Of a DNA stretch of 64,000 bases, positions 1-11,862 are shown in pieces; position 1 is the stretch's first letter; each line of letters opens with the position of its first letter. A program made the position numbers and the translations under genes. The stretch comes from Cyclospora cayetanensis. Lineage: Eukaryota > Apicomplexa > Conoidasida > Eucoccidiorida > Eimeriidae. The notes under the pieces are model-generated. The model had not been told where the DNA came from. It saw nothing but the letters and a program-made list of their open reading frames with translations, and made no database searches. The stretch is taken from assembly GCF_002999335.1 (NCBI RefSeq), contig NW_020312700.1:372001-436000 (forward strand). Direction: 5' to 3'.

Positions 1-2200
1 CTCTCTTGTGCTGCAGGGTGTGCGTTGCCAGCTCACACTCAGTTTAAGGTTTCAACATCAAAATCGAGAGATAGATCAATGAATGATGACAAGCAGACCA
101 GCATCCAATGCACACTTCTTATTTATAAATGAACAAACTTGTCAGGGGGCAGGGATATGTGCCGAATGAGGCCTTATGATTAGCAAATATGGAGCCCTCA
201 CAGTGCTATCAATCGACGCCCGCATCTTCCATCATAAAGAACATTCGATCGGGAAAGCAGAGAGCTTCTAGGAGGCGTCGTGTAAAGCCCTTACTAGGGC
301 GAAAAGAGAAATGGATAAGACCAGAAAGGATCCAGGGCGAGGGGGCGCAAGGGATGCAAAACCAGCTGGGGAAAACTTTCTCGCTGATAGCGAATGAGCT
401 GTAAAGCCACCCTTTGCATGAGCTGTAACAATAGCTGGGCACAGTAATTCGATGAGATAGGAGGGGAGAAAGGCTTGGAGGCAACGGCCAACTCGAAGGT
501 GCCAACAGCTTGCTGGCGAGGTGAAGCGGGTTCGTGTCAAGCTCCGATGAATATACACCAAAAAACAGAATGAGAGACGCAATCGGAGCCACTTATTGAA
601 GATTTGAACCAGAAGCTCCTTCCCAAAATCAAGACGGAGAATTAAATTAGTTCGCCCTGTCCCACGAGTACTCAGTAGGAGAACCACTGAAAGATACAGC
701 AAGAAAATCAACAGATCCACCCAGAGAACACCCCGAAAGGAACGTTGAAAAAGATTATCAGTACTTTGACTAATGTGAATGGAAGTAAGCGAAAGGAGTT
801 AGGACATGAGCTGCCACTTTGCCTTCGGCTGCATGTGTCCTGCTCCAAAAACCTTCTAGGCAGAGGGCATCTTCCTGCTCCTGTCCAATATGTGACTAAT
901 TAGAGACTTAACAAAATTTGATACGTGTGTCGGTATTTTTTGTGCGTAAACCCACCCATAAGCATGAAACGGGGTTGCATTAATAGAGCCGCGCAGTGAA
1001 ATTGCTGTGCACAGACAGGCAAGCCGCTTCATTAGAAAGGGTAGCTAATGAACCCAATCAGCACGAATTCCACTACACAGCCCGCAATACACACAGCTCT
1101 AAGTACACCCCTCTTAGTGATAATTGTTTGTAATAGTCAAGTCCGTCAAATGGGGTTGCTGGTGTGCTGTTCTGTGCACCGCAGAGCACTGCGGTACCGG
1201 CTGTGTTCACTAGAGAACTACCTGCGCTTTCTAAAAATCACTCAGTGATAGCTGACAGGCCTCAGAACTGTGCATTTAGAGCAACAAAACAAGCTAGGAG
1301 TGCACTGCTACGCCAATGTTAGTGACTCCGTGCGCCTGCAACGTTAATCGCAGTCTCCGTAGGGAGACCCTCAGGCTTAAAAGCGCTCTGAAAGATTACG
1401 TAGAAGTGTGACCGTCTTATTGAAAAGTTAGATATCTTGTCGATATTATTTTGTGGGGCTTCTATCTGGAGGAGTGAAAAATAACCTAGGTGCATGTGCC
1501 GCACCCTGGGACCGCTGTGTTGATGCCAACACAGCAACTTGGGCTGCAAAAGTATATTTGTTTAATTTCTATCAAGTTAGCATCTAAAAACATTCAACTG
1601 CAACTTATCCAAGTAGTGGCTGTAGGTTTCGACTGTTATTGTGCGATATTTGTGGCATAATCTAACAAAGTCCCGTGCTGTGAAATTGAATTGCGTGTGC
1701 CGGTAAAGTGTGCACCCTGCACGGCCTGATAATGTAGGCCCCTCGCGGATTTAACATTGCAAGGAAATAAAAGGCCCTGCAGGCGCTGCCACTGGGAAGC
1801 ACGCAGGACAAGCCTGTGTGCCATACTCTACTCTAGGGAGTTTGTCGAAGGCACATCAAATCTCGGGAGAAGTTTATTAATTGTCTCTTCAGACGGGTTT
1901 CCCTTCCCTGGACCTTGCCAAAAGCATTATGTCGTGAATAATGGTAGAAAATGATTAGGGTGCACTTTGGTGCATCCCCTACGGCACCACTCTATGAAAT
2001 ATAATATATAAACGGCAAAGGCATTCAGTCAAAACTTAGTGGTACCCTGATGCTTCATAGTGCAACTGTAGCACCGCTTCCAAGGCCTCTGCATAAAGAA
2101 CCTTTACGCTGGCATCAATATAAGCTTAATCGAATGCTCCCCACAAAAGAGCACCCTTCTTCACCTGCACGCCCCCATGAGAGCTCTGGCCACAAAGGGC
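1..2200. other. Gene-poor stretch, nothing recognised
   Basis: Only short open frames occur on either strand, none with family motifs, a signal peptide supported by an ATG, or paired splice sites in phase. No tRNA-like A and B boxes were seen. It is probably intergenic or old repeat sequence. Confidence 0.5.
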
Positions 2201-3668
2201 GTATTTGCATGCAGAACTTGCTCCATGAGGTACAAAGGCACTGCACTGCTAAACGAGTGCTTTTCTGACCTCATTTTCACATTTTACTGCTCTTCATTCT
2301 CATCATAGCGGGAGGCTCAAACATTTCAGCGGTCCGATGTTAGGGACCCATCTGGCCGATGCAGTCAAATTGGACTAGGCACTCTTTCTTGTGGCCAGTG
2401 TGTGTGTCCTTCTACTTACTCTCTTAATTTTTCAGGTGATGCATGCGTCTGCTTCTCCCATTCGCAGTGTTCACGCATTTCTGCCTGCCTGGGGATTGGT
2501 AGATCATGAACTTTTCCGCTTCTTGGCAAGCAATTGGTCTCGACGAATAGGTACGGACCACGAGAAAGTGTGCCTTTTGATGATGGAAGGAGCTGTAGCC
2601 GGCTAAGTTACAATTATACGCCGTCCACTACACCTGCATACTTTATAGAAGAATATGTAGAGAATTGAATACTCGTTTTTTGGGTTACTATGTCTCCTCT
2701 TTACTGCATAGTACTGTTATCCCGACACGAGTAGGAGCAATGTGGTGTGCCTACCTGCTAGATGCAAAGTGCATATGGTTGTGAATCCTGGAAGCGGATC
2801 AAATAATGAAGTTTTGGTACCCTAGCTGTCCGTCTTCTCCCATTGCCAAAACTCTGAGGAAGGTGGGTAGGGACACGTAGTTCCTTAGAGAAACACTGGA
2901 TACCTTTCTATTTGGTTTTTATCGAGTCTAGAGCAAAGTGCCTGCCTACAGAGAGCACTAACGGACCATTGAAGGAGGGACAGTGCTGCAAGCCGATATG
3001 AAGGGAGGAGATCCACAGATGGCTGCAAGCTCGAGTTGAAAGGTAATAACGGGTTTACGAGTGAGCCCTTCATGTTGGTTCCACCACGGCAGCATCGTGA
3101 ACGTAAAGCGTTTAAGGCACTCAAAAAGCTTTCTACCCACGTGGAGACACTTTTCGCGTTGTACACCTCAGATGAAGGGAATCGAATGCGAAGAAACAAG
3201 TAATCAATTCTTTACAAATTTCTCTAAATGATAAAGGTATACTAGAAGGCGTAGAATTGTAACTTAGCCGGCTGCAGCTCCTTCCATCATCAAAAGGCAC
3301 ACTTTCTCGTGGTCCGTACCTATTCGTCGAGACCAATTGCTTGCCAAGAAGCGGAAAGGTTCATGATCTACCAATCCCCAGGCAGGCAGAAATGTGTAAA
3401 CACTGCGAATGGGAGAAGCAGACGCATGCATCACCTGAAAAATTAAGAGAGTAAGTAGAAGGACACACATACTGGCCACAAGAAAGAGTGCCTAGTCCAA
3501 TTTGACCGTATCGGCCCGATGGGTCCCTAACATTGGACCGCTGAAATGTTTGAGCCTCCCGCTATGATGAGAATGAAGAGCAGTAAAATGTGAAAATGAG
3601 GTCAGAAAAGCACTCGTTTAGCAGTGCAGTGCCTTTGTGCCTCATGGAGCAAGGTCTGCACGCAAATG
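2201..3668. repeat. Large imperfect inverted repeat, arms of about 420 bp
   Basis: The left arm (about 2201-2622) and right arm (about 3250-3668) are reverse complements with scattered mismatches; paired positions sum to about 5870 throughout, so there are almost no indels. The spacer is about 627 bp. Both arms can be read as the same 71-codon frame (2391-2606 on plus, 3264-3479 on minus), with a hydrophobic stretch followed by a conserved tail, but that frame starts at a non-ATG codon and may be a gene or element fragment copied with the repeat. The structure could be a foldback element or an inverted duplication. No terminal target-site duplication was identified. Confidence 0.85.
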
Positions 3669-3689
3669 TAACCTGTGAAAGCAGCATGG

Positions 3690-6600
3690 CCAGCTCAAAG
3701 CCCCAAAAGGGCATATGCACTGAGGTACAGAAAGCATACCTGAAAGTGCCTGCGCATGAATTTCTGAGTCTAGAGGACATCTTAGCACAGAAACCAGAAT
3801 TTGTTCGAACAATGCCCACAAATGAAGGTAGCTCTTTCGAGCAGAGCATGCAATGGGGAGAACAATTCCCAGGGAACGCGAGGAATACAGTTCATGGCGA
3901 CTACCCGTTTCGAGCCAAACAAAGCCGCAGGTTTTCCCGCAGGCGGCGATGTATATAGATGCATTTTAGTTAGTCACGTAAATCGGCATTTTCCCACTCG
4001 ATCTCACCAGAAACTCCCATGTCGAGCGTCCTCGACGCTTTGTAGTCCTAGGTTCCAGTACTTCTATGGGTATCTGTGAAATTCCACCTCCACATGGGCT
4101 ACTTGCATACTCGTGAACAAAGCCAAACAAGCCGGAGAAATTCAAAACCTGTAGAAAGCCAAAATTAATGATTTATTGGCAGCTCCAACCTTTAAAACTA
4201 TCGAAGAAGAAAGGCCACTGTCTTGTGAGAGGATGGCAAACAGTGCCAGCCACCAGACCGCAAATTCCTTTCTCTGATCGTTCTCTAGTTTACCTTAGAA
4301 AGGCGGCCAATCCTTCAGGAATAGATTCACAGGCTGGAAACACGCACGCAACGGCGGCTTGTCATGATTCCGTGCAAGTCTCTTTCGAGCTTTGCGCATA
4401 CATTCGTGTGCACAAGCAGCTGTTCTCGTAAACTTTCCGCCGTCAAAAGTGCCTGCTGACCCTAGCTCATCAGGCTTTGGCCTGTAGCGGACAGAGACTT
4501 CTCAGTGTAAACCAATGATGCGGAAGAGCAACGGATAGACGAGTGCAGTGTTGCACTATAAAACCACCCAGCACAAGGAAGAAGACCAAGCCAAGCAATA
4601 GGATTTTTATCTTGAAAGCATTTAGTAGCAAATAGTGCAGTACAGTACGGCAGACGCACTCTCTCTATCCTTCTGCGTCAAGGTGTCACACAGCGGTCAT
4701 GTTATGGTCAATGTATAGGCGGGGCACGAAGGCATTCATGAGCGCACTATCAAAATTTGAATCCGTATCCGTTACGATACCCCCGGGGCATTTGTGGAGG
4801 TTCCGGACATAGGTTTCGAATTAGTGAGCAAATTGCTGAGCCCATACAGAGTTTGAGCGAGGGATGGGATGGGCATTCTTGCTGACTTTGCCGACACCGA
4901 CGTAGATGCTATCCTGGCAGTTGAACTTCGGCAGTCCAGCAATAAAGGCAGGAGTTGGGTCACTGTGAATCATATAAAAAACCAGTAGTTTCTACAAAAG
5001 GACGTGCTTAGGAGAGTTACTCGGTGGCAACTGCTGACAATGTGGGCATCAGAGTGCACACTCCACTGCCGCGAGTCGCAGCCCAAAGCATCAGCAGAAT
5101 CTGACGACCTTTCCACTGTAGCGTGTTTCTTACCATGGCCAGGAAGAGTCTGACTTTGTGTTTTGCCCAAACCAGCGCTGCGAAGCAAAGTTAGGATGTA
5201 CAAGCGAAGTAGTCCCCGCTTTGTGTGAACCACGCCTTGCCATCTTCGGCGTGGTAGTGCTACAACGTTCTGCTATTGTGGAGTTTGGCAGCAATAATGG
5301 ATGCATGGACGGCAAACGAACAGGAATCACGCGGCTCTTATAGAAACTGTGAGGTGTCACAGACAAAAGCGGCTGCGCTGCACAATATTGAATCGTTTAG
5401 GCGTCGCTCTAGAGCATCGGCGAGCATGTTGGTGATGGCCATAATGTGTTTGGTGAGAAATCGTACTGCAGGACTCGCCAGAGCCAGCAAGTGACTGTAG
5501 GGTCATCCAATTTTAAAACTAGATTTCAAGTTCGCGGAAGACTAATCAGTCTGGGCAGAATAATGAAGCCCATAAAAAGTATTAGCATTTTTAAACCCCT
5601 TCCCCCCTTACCCCATGGGCTTCCTTTTTTCGCAGTCTTTACCGTTGCTCGGTTTTGTTGAGGCAATGGGTGTACAATGAATTAATTTGGTTTAAACGAC
5701 ATGCAGCCTGTGGGAAGAAATTATCGCTCACCTTCAAGCTACTAGCATTAGTTTTCACTAGAAATTGATGCGAGTAATGGAGATGTAAAGGCGGCCTGGC
5801 CGATTAGAGTTCTTGTTGGGCCATCAGCCTCCTTTGTCGAAGTCATAGATTAGGCTTGTCCTAGTCAAGCACTCAAAGGGCAGGGATGTCAGCGGACGCA
5901 GGAATGAAAATGTGCTAATAAAATGCAAGCCCGTTGAACTTCTTGGCGTCCTTGCGGTGCGTGAGGGTGAACATCACGCCTTGATTGTTCAATTTCCGCG
6001 CTATCTAATTCGATACCTGCCAAAAAGCCCTGTAATCCTTAGAAGAAAGCTATTCTCATGGAAAATAAACTCTCGCGTGCCTTCACATACTACTGCTTGT
6101 CGCGAGCACCTGAAAGACAAGTTTCATGTCCTGTGGGTGCTCTTAAACGTTTCGACTGCATACCAAGACATTATCTTTGTAGACAGCCATTTCCACTTGC
6201 TTGATAGGCGCATCATAATCCGACTAAATTGAGGCTTCAGCTGAGCTTTGGCCTTTCAAAGTCCAAAGAGCATACGGGTGTGCTCCAATTTGCAGCTTCG
6301 AATTTAACGTTTTTTGGGCCTGTAGTCAGGGCGAGTGAATGTTTGCACAAAGACATTTGTGAAGTTAAAGGTCGATTATAATGTTAATCCGTGCACGGTG
6401 TCAGATAGTTCGCTAGTCTGAGGCACCCGAAGCTCTTGCTCTTTGGCGAACTTGTTCAGAGAGAAAACCCCAAGGCTAGGGTTGGTTGACACACCATCAA
6501 TCGAATGGGCTCTGAATTTCGACATTGTTTCTTTTTTTCAGGTAGAATCCCCAAAGCGTGGCTCATTTGTTGCAGAACCCGAAAACGGGCCATTTGCGAA

Positions 6601-6800
6601 AGCCATACTATGCTTGCTGCACAGCATGTAGCAAGCGTGGGGCCACCTGATGTGACACTTTGTGTAGACCTGAGCTAATCCACTGGAAAGCATCTTCTTG
6701 TCCGCTTTGTGGCTTTTGTGAACCGAAATTTCATATTTCCCTGAAAGGCGCGAGAAGCGGAAAAAAAGAAATCCTTTTGATAAAGCACGCACATATATTT
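3690..6800 (-). mobile_element. Decayed Ty3/gypsy-type retrotransposon, copy 1 (pol remnants)
   Basis: Read on the minus strand, 6184-6130 gives the reverse-transcriptase palm region as VYKDNVLVCSRNV, a stop, then EHPQDMKLVFQVL; this corresponds to the Ty3/gypsy YxDDxLVxS block with one Asp changed to Asn. Further on (about 5960-5890) KKFNGLAFY and HIFIPASADI match the FLGLxxYYRxFIPxF block that follows RT. The integrase core lies at about 4965-4740 as FIAGLPKFNCQDSIYVGVG, SKNAHPIPRS and GGIVTDTDSNF, with the integrase C-terminal region near 4660-4460. Stops and frameshifts break all parts, so it is not functional. Compared with the copy at 53-57 kb it lacks about 1.1 kb between about 6.26 and 6.7 kb, where protease and the RT N-terminus should be. 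LTRs were not found; the ends are approximate. Confidence 0.8.
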
Positions 6801-7393
6801 ATGTTTGTATTATGTGTGAAGCTAAATGTCTTCCTACGGAGACCTAACACGAAGCTTCGTTTTACCTTTACTAACCCATTGAATCTCGCCGTAGTACGCG
6901 GGAGCTGGACTCACATCTTTTACTGCTTGCTTCTAAGTTGAAGGCGCGCTCTATGCAGTAAGACGTGAAGAACGGAGAAGCTTGCAGGCCAATTGTACAT
7001 AAGGGTCTGCAGTACCTAAGGAAGGTAAGTATATATGCTTGATCATCTATATCATAAATCGATAAGTATTTTGCACGACTGGAATGATGGTGAAGAAGAA
7101 TGTGAACACAGAGGTATTTTGAAATTAGAAGCTGTCACCCCATAATTCAGCTTAAGAAGATGGGAGTTTAACTGTGTGGCGGTGACCTTGACTGTCTGCG
7201 GAACCAAAGAACGATCAAACGATACACACTCATGTTTTTGCTGGATGCTTGTGGCTAAAGCGGACCTGACGTAAATTGGGCTAAAGAGAGGGCTACTACC
7301 CAAAGCCCCCAATTGCATTGCACGCAACATTACTAGTGAGCCTACTAAAGCAAAACATTTCAAAAGTTTTTTTTGTGTAGAGCTGGCTGGGTT

Positions 7394-7531
7394 TTGGAAG
7401 CGTTGAATCGCTTGTAGCACCAAACGTTTACATATAAGTGATTGTATGCGAACTGTCTACGTTGGAAGCATTGAATCGCCTGTAGCATCAAACGTTTATG
7501 TAGATAAGTGATTGGATGTGACCTGTCCACG
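7394..7531. repeat. Tandem duplication, two units of about 68-70 bp
   Basis: Unit 1 (7394-7461) and unit 2 (7462-7531) are near-identical direct copies sharing the core TTGAATCGC and CAAACGTTTA, with a few substitutions and a 2-bp length difference. There are only two copies and no associated gene. Confidence 0.85.
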
Positions 7532-7539
7532 AGCTGCAG

Positions 7540-9658
7540 CCGGCTTAGTGTCCGTCAACGCGTAGGAATTGATATTAATTGGAAGTCTTTATGGAATCCT
7601 CCCTTTTAATTCAAAAACAAAACACCTATTGTACATGTCTTGCGAATGTTCTTAAGAGCCCATTCAGGAAGCTTGAAGAATGGGCGCTGCGGCCTTGGCA
7701 CTCCCGAACGTGCATACTCTGCTTGCATTGAGGGCCCTTAATACTCCATTAAATTGAGAAGGCTCTAGACAGCACCAGAGCATAAAAGAAAGCTGCACTA
7801 CAAAAGTGAGTTGTCTTTTAAGGTCCGAGTGTCTAGAGTATGGCAGTTTGCAAAGCAACCTACCTACCCGGCTCAGAGCTGCGATGCCTGTAGGAAGTGC
7901 AATCAAGGCTCGTAGGAACTTTCCACGAGCCCTATTGCAAACGATCCTGCCGACCAGTGGTTCGTATGCGCGGTGTTTAAAGAGGCTTCCCTAGAGGCTT
8001 AAAAAGGTGCATAGCGTAATTTGAAGCCACGCTTGATTTCCTTGAACCTGCTTCAACGTCAGGACTCCCCTCTTCAGCTTCATTAGGCCATGTGGCTCCG
8101 TTCAATTCTTCAGGTTTATGGGTACTTTTATCGTACAGGTATGAAGGACTTTGATTACGTAAACTCACTTGTTGTTTAAACAGGAAAAAACCACGCTAAC
8201 CCTTCAAGCTGCACTTCCACTCCATTCATCACCACTGGATCAGCAGGAAGTCAGCTACAGCAGCATATGTAATATTACGAGGTATCATGCTCCTCCCAAG
8301 ACCTCAATGAGGTGAGGCTCATCCCCTTGGCTTGCAGTGAATTGATGTGCCTTGCTTTTCAAAAAGGAGCCATCTGTCCTTATTCCCATCCATATAGTTT
8401 CGGTATGGGAAGGGAAAGGCGACGGATATGCAAGGAGCTCCACCCTTTCAGCCCTCCGATTAAACGCAAGCAGTGGAGCAAGGTACACTAGCTGCAAGAT
8501 AGAAAATTGCACATTTTTGCCTTCTGACGCGCACACTGCAATATGAAACTGTATAACTAAAACAGATACAGCATGTGATCAGATCTTACTTGAGTGTCAC
8601 CACTTTAGCAAAGCTGCGCACGTGTTGCGTTAGCCGCTCTATCCCACGTACTGTCTGTCCGCGGGGTTGTGATTCACAAAGTAAGTAGGGATTCGAAAGA
8701 CTGGAGAGACATCGATACATTTACCACTGTATTTAGTATCATGCTAGCATCCCTTCTGCTGTACAAAGGTGCCATTTACAAAAACGGAATTCCATGTATA
8801 TTTCGTTGCTTAATCAGATGCATACAGATCACGTGACAAACATGTAAAGGCCCCACATTCTTCGCATGGATAAGGCAGGAAAAAACTGGTGATTTTGCCT
8901 CGTGTAGGACTTTTGTAACTTCATTTAGCGCCTTCGTTGAACACCAAGGGAAGCTTTGAAGACGCGGCCATAGAATATACTATAGTTAGGGCTAGGGTTG
9001 AACTGGAAGCATGCTTCCGTTACAGATTTAGCAGGAATATTTGTGGCTTCCTACAACTGGGCAACCTGTGTCAACAGACGAGTAAAGGGTCTCTTTTATG
9101 GCTTTGAGTCTCTTCAAAGCACCATGGAGTCTGTCCCACAGTACCACCCACAATACAGCTCTGTTGCCACACTGCAGCCCTTGCGTCCTTTTACTGACAC
9201 TGTACCCCGAAGAGGCTTCAAAGACCAACTCACATCATATTTCAAAAGATCTGCACAGTAATTCTAAGATTCCACGCGTGGTTGCTGTTACCTGACGTGA
9301 AGTGACTTCAGCCCTAAAGCAACATAGGGCACATTTTGACTTTGCAATAAGCATAAACGTTCTCTAGATTCATGGAAATTTTAAAGCGAATGTAAAAGAA
9401 AATCACAAAGGTTTTAGTGCTTGGAATCTCCGAATTTGGTTGAAGCGGGAGAGATTTTTCAAGCTGTCGTACTCATGCGGCCAGTGCGTCGTTTACGAAT
9501 CAAGATTGCAACTGTTACTCGGAACTTAAAGCCTGGTGAAAAAGTGTCTCATCTATAGATGAAAACATGGTAGTACTGTATAGACAGAGGATAAATTAGA
9601 AAGGGGAATACTCACAGAAGGCTGCGTTATCCGGCAGTGCGAAGAGCTGGGGGGCCAG
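7540..9658. other. Non-coding stretch upstream of a secreted-protein gene
   Basis: There are only short open frames without family motifs. A short TAGGGCTAGGGTT-like stretch near 8988 resembles telomeric heptamers but is a single partial match. The last few hundred bases presumably hold the promoter of the gene starting at 9659. Confidence 0.4.
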
Positions 9659-10510
9659 ATGAAACACAGACGAATGCTGCAGTTCATTGTAACAATATGC
9701 CTCCTTACGGCTGCAGTACAATCACTGGAGCTACCTGATTCTGTTGAGCACATGCTAACAACAGGTGGAATCCATCGTGGACAAGCTATGCAAACCAATG
9801 AGAGTAAACCTACCCGGGAGACAGCATGGGCATTTTGGGGGTCCCATTCCTTAGAACAAGATATGCGGATACAAATTAGAGATGATATGTCCGTCCCTGG
9901 GTCTGTGGATACCGTTGCTTTCCCGGCTCCATCCAATGAAAGAGCAGAGCAGCACAAACGAGTACCTTTCAGTACTGAGCCTTTACCACAAGAAGACCAC
10001 GCTGGGCTCCACAGTGGCAGTAGTGGGACCTCTACAGGGGCCTCTCATGAGCATCTCCTGGAAGAAGTATTGCGGCCGAGAAATGATGAAGGGAGAGCCA
10101 TAGACGCATGGGTTGACGAGCATCTTCTCCCTGGGATTGCACCGGGGGAACTGAACTTCGCAACGATCGACGCTCTCCGTGCAGAAAGACGCAGTATCGA
10201 AAGTGCCATAAAGACTATTTCAGAGTCGCTCGAGCTGAGTTCGAAGCGTGGCGTCAAGTCACTGCTGAAGAAGCTTAATGAGAGATTGGCTAATTCCCTT
10301 CAGAAATGTGAAGTGTTGACGGATAGGGTTCAAAAGGCACTTGCAAATCTTTCAGCCTTTCAAGCATTCATTCAGAAGCGTCAGGCAGAAGGCGAATACA
10401 TGACGAAAGTGAACAAAGCCTCAATCGACAAAGTTGAACGAACTATCAGTGCATTAAAGGATAGACAAGCATTTCTGGAAAGTTGTATCGCGAGGATGAC
10501 CACTCCCTGA
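9659..10510 (+). CDS. Secreted coiled-coil protein, hypothetical, single exon
   Basis: This uninterrupted 283-codon frame starts at an ATG. The N-terminus is a typical signal peptide: basic MKHRR, a hydrophobic core of about 13 residues, and a likely cut after AAVQS near residue 22. Residues 23-150 are polar and low in predicted structure, with a Ser/Gly/Thr-rich patch near residues 119-130. Residues about 165-280 are rich in Glu, Lys, Leu and Ala with heptad-like spacing, suggesting a long helical coiled coil. No transmembrane segment or cysteine-rich module follows, so the product is probably soluble and sent to the secretory pathway; in an apicomplexan this could mean micronemes, rhoptries, dense granules or the vacuole. 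The family is not recognised. The absence of introns contrasts with the other genes here. It stands alone between gene-poor stretches. Confidence 0.7.
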   Translation: MKHRRMLQFIVTICLLTAAVQSLELPDSVEHMLTTGGIHRGQAMQTNESKPTRETAWAFWGSHSLEQDMRIQIRDDMSVPGSVDTVAFPAPSNERAEQHKRVPFSTEPLPQEDHAGLHSGSSGTSTGASHEHLLEEVLRPRNDEGRAIDAWVDEHLLPGIAPGELNFATIDALRAERRSIESAIKTISESLELSSKRGVKSLLKKLNERLANSLQKCEVLTDRVQKALANLSAFQAFIQKRQAEGEYMTKVNKASIDKVERTISALKDRQAFLESCIARMTTP

Positions 10511-11862
10511 AGTTTGATTGGCCGAGATTCTAACAAAAAGGATGAGACTAAGAATGACTAAGCTAAAGGTACTCAACATATTCCTTCAAATCAGGGAGCA
10601 CTATCTCTGCCCGTGCGGATATGTCTCCCTACAACAGTTTGTTCTGTTAAAGGGAAATGGGTCCATATATTGCAAGTGCGGCATTGCATTGAGAATGATT
10701 TGACGCCATTAAGCAATAAATTTAGCCTCTGATTCAGTTTGTGTTTCTAATTAGGTTTTTTGGCACGCATCCGCTTTATGCAATTAGCTTGCATTTGTGC
10801 CTGTTCCGCCTGCTTGCCTAATATCCACCTCCCAGACCAAGCATTAGGCATGCTTGGCAGTGCGATGGGTTAGCAAAATAGTCCCCAAGAAAAGCCGCGA
10901 GCGTGTTCGTTTTTCGAAGTGGCTATGGGACACAAAGGCGCAGCTATGTTGAAACAGAACATCAAAACCTAATAGCGGTGCCAGTGGTCACGCGTCACTG
11001 TATTCTTAACAGCTTCCGAGATTCATCTTCTTGCATCATAGAATTTGGTACAAAGCGAATATTAATACAACACATCTTGCTATTATGCTTCCCAGAGGTT
11101 CGGCATCTTCAGCATGCCATCCCAACTGCAAAACTGGGCCACGCAGTTTGTGAGAGTCAACAAAGTGGGATTCTTGATTACGCGATACAAGCGAAACGCC
11201 TTGCCGCTTGCATTTTGGGGGAATTCTTCGACTTCGCCGTCCAAATTAATTGAAACGGGTGTCTTTCGCAGCATACTAATTCACTTCCAAGGCTCTCGAT
11301 ATCCCAAAACCGAGTATATCGTTTCATATTGGGCCAGAGGCACTGAAAAGGCACAAGATTTCTCTGAAGTTCTCTAACAAAATGACAGGCTCGGATATTC
11401 GCCCACTCGGCGCTCCGAGTGCCTGTGCAGCTATAGTTGGACAAAAAGTATTAAATGGTACTACATGGCCGGCACGATGCGAGTAAAAGAGCAATATGGA
11501 CAGTATTCCAGCCGTCTGCCATTAGGTTGTTCATAGTGGTAGGTGGCGTCAGTCTGTGCCAAAATAAACACTATTCCTAGCTAACATATGATTCGCACCA
11601 GTGCGGCATGAAGATGCTACTCTCCAAACTACTGTCGGGTCGTGAGGCTTGCTACACTTTTTCTTGGTAGTATGACACTCTGCACGTGTAAACGTAGAGG
11701 AAACAGTTCAGAATCCAAGATCTCACTGCACAACTGTAGTGCCTTCCGGGTCACACATTTGTCCTCACTTGGATCAATTTTCTAAGGAACCTAGTGACAG
11801 GACTCTATTAAAAAGTAGAAGGCCACAAAACAATGAACAAGGAAACTTCCGTTGATTGTTTC
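10511..11862. other. Intergenic region between convergent genes
   Basis: This lies between the stop of the plus-strand secreted-protein gene and the stop of the minus-strand gene at 11863. Several AATAAA-like stretches near 10716 and AT-rich tracts fit 3' untranslated sequence. No coding signal stands out on either strand. Confidence 0.4.

Noticed and set aside
3590..3958. 122-codon plus-strand ORF
   Set aside because: It lies across the inverted-repeat arm and the tail of the retroelement copy, and its sequence aligns at the DNA level with the second copy, so it is better explained as repeat.
8985..9000. Telomere-like repeats
   Set aside because: Only about two imperfect TAGGG units are present, far too few for a telomere or interstitial telomeric array.
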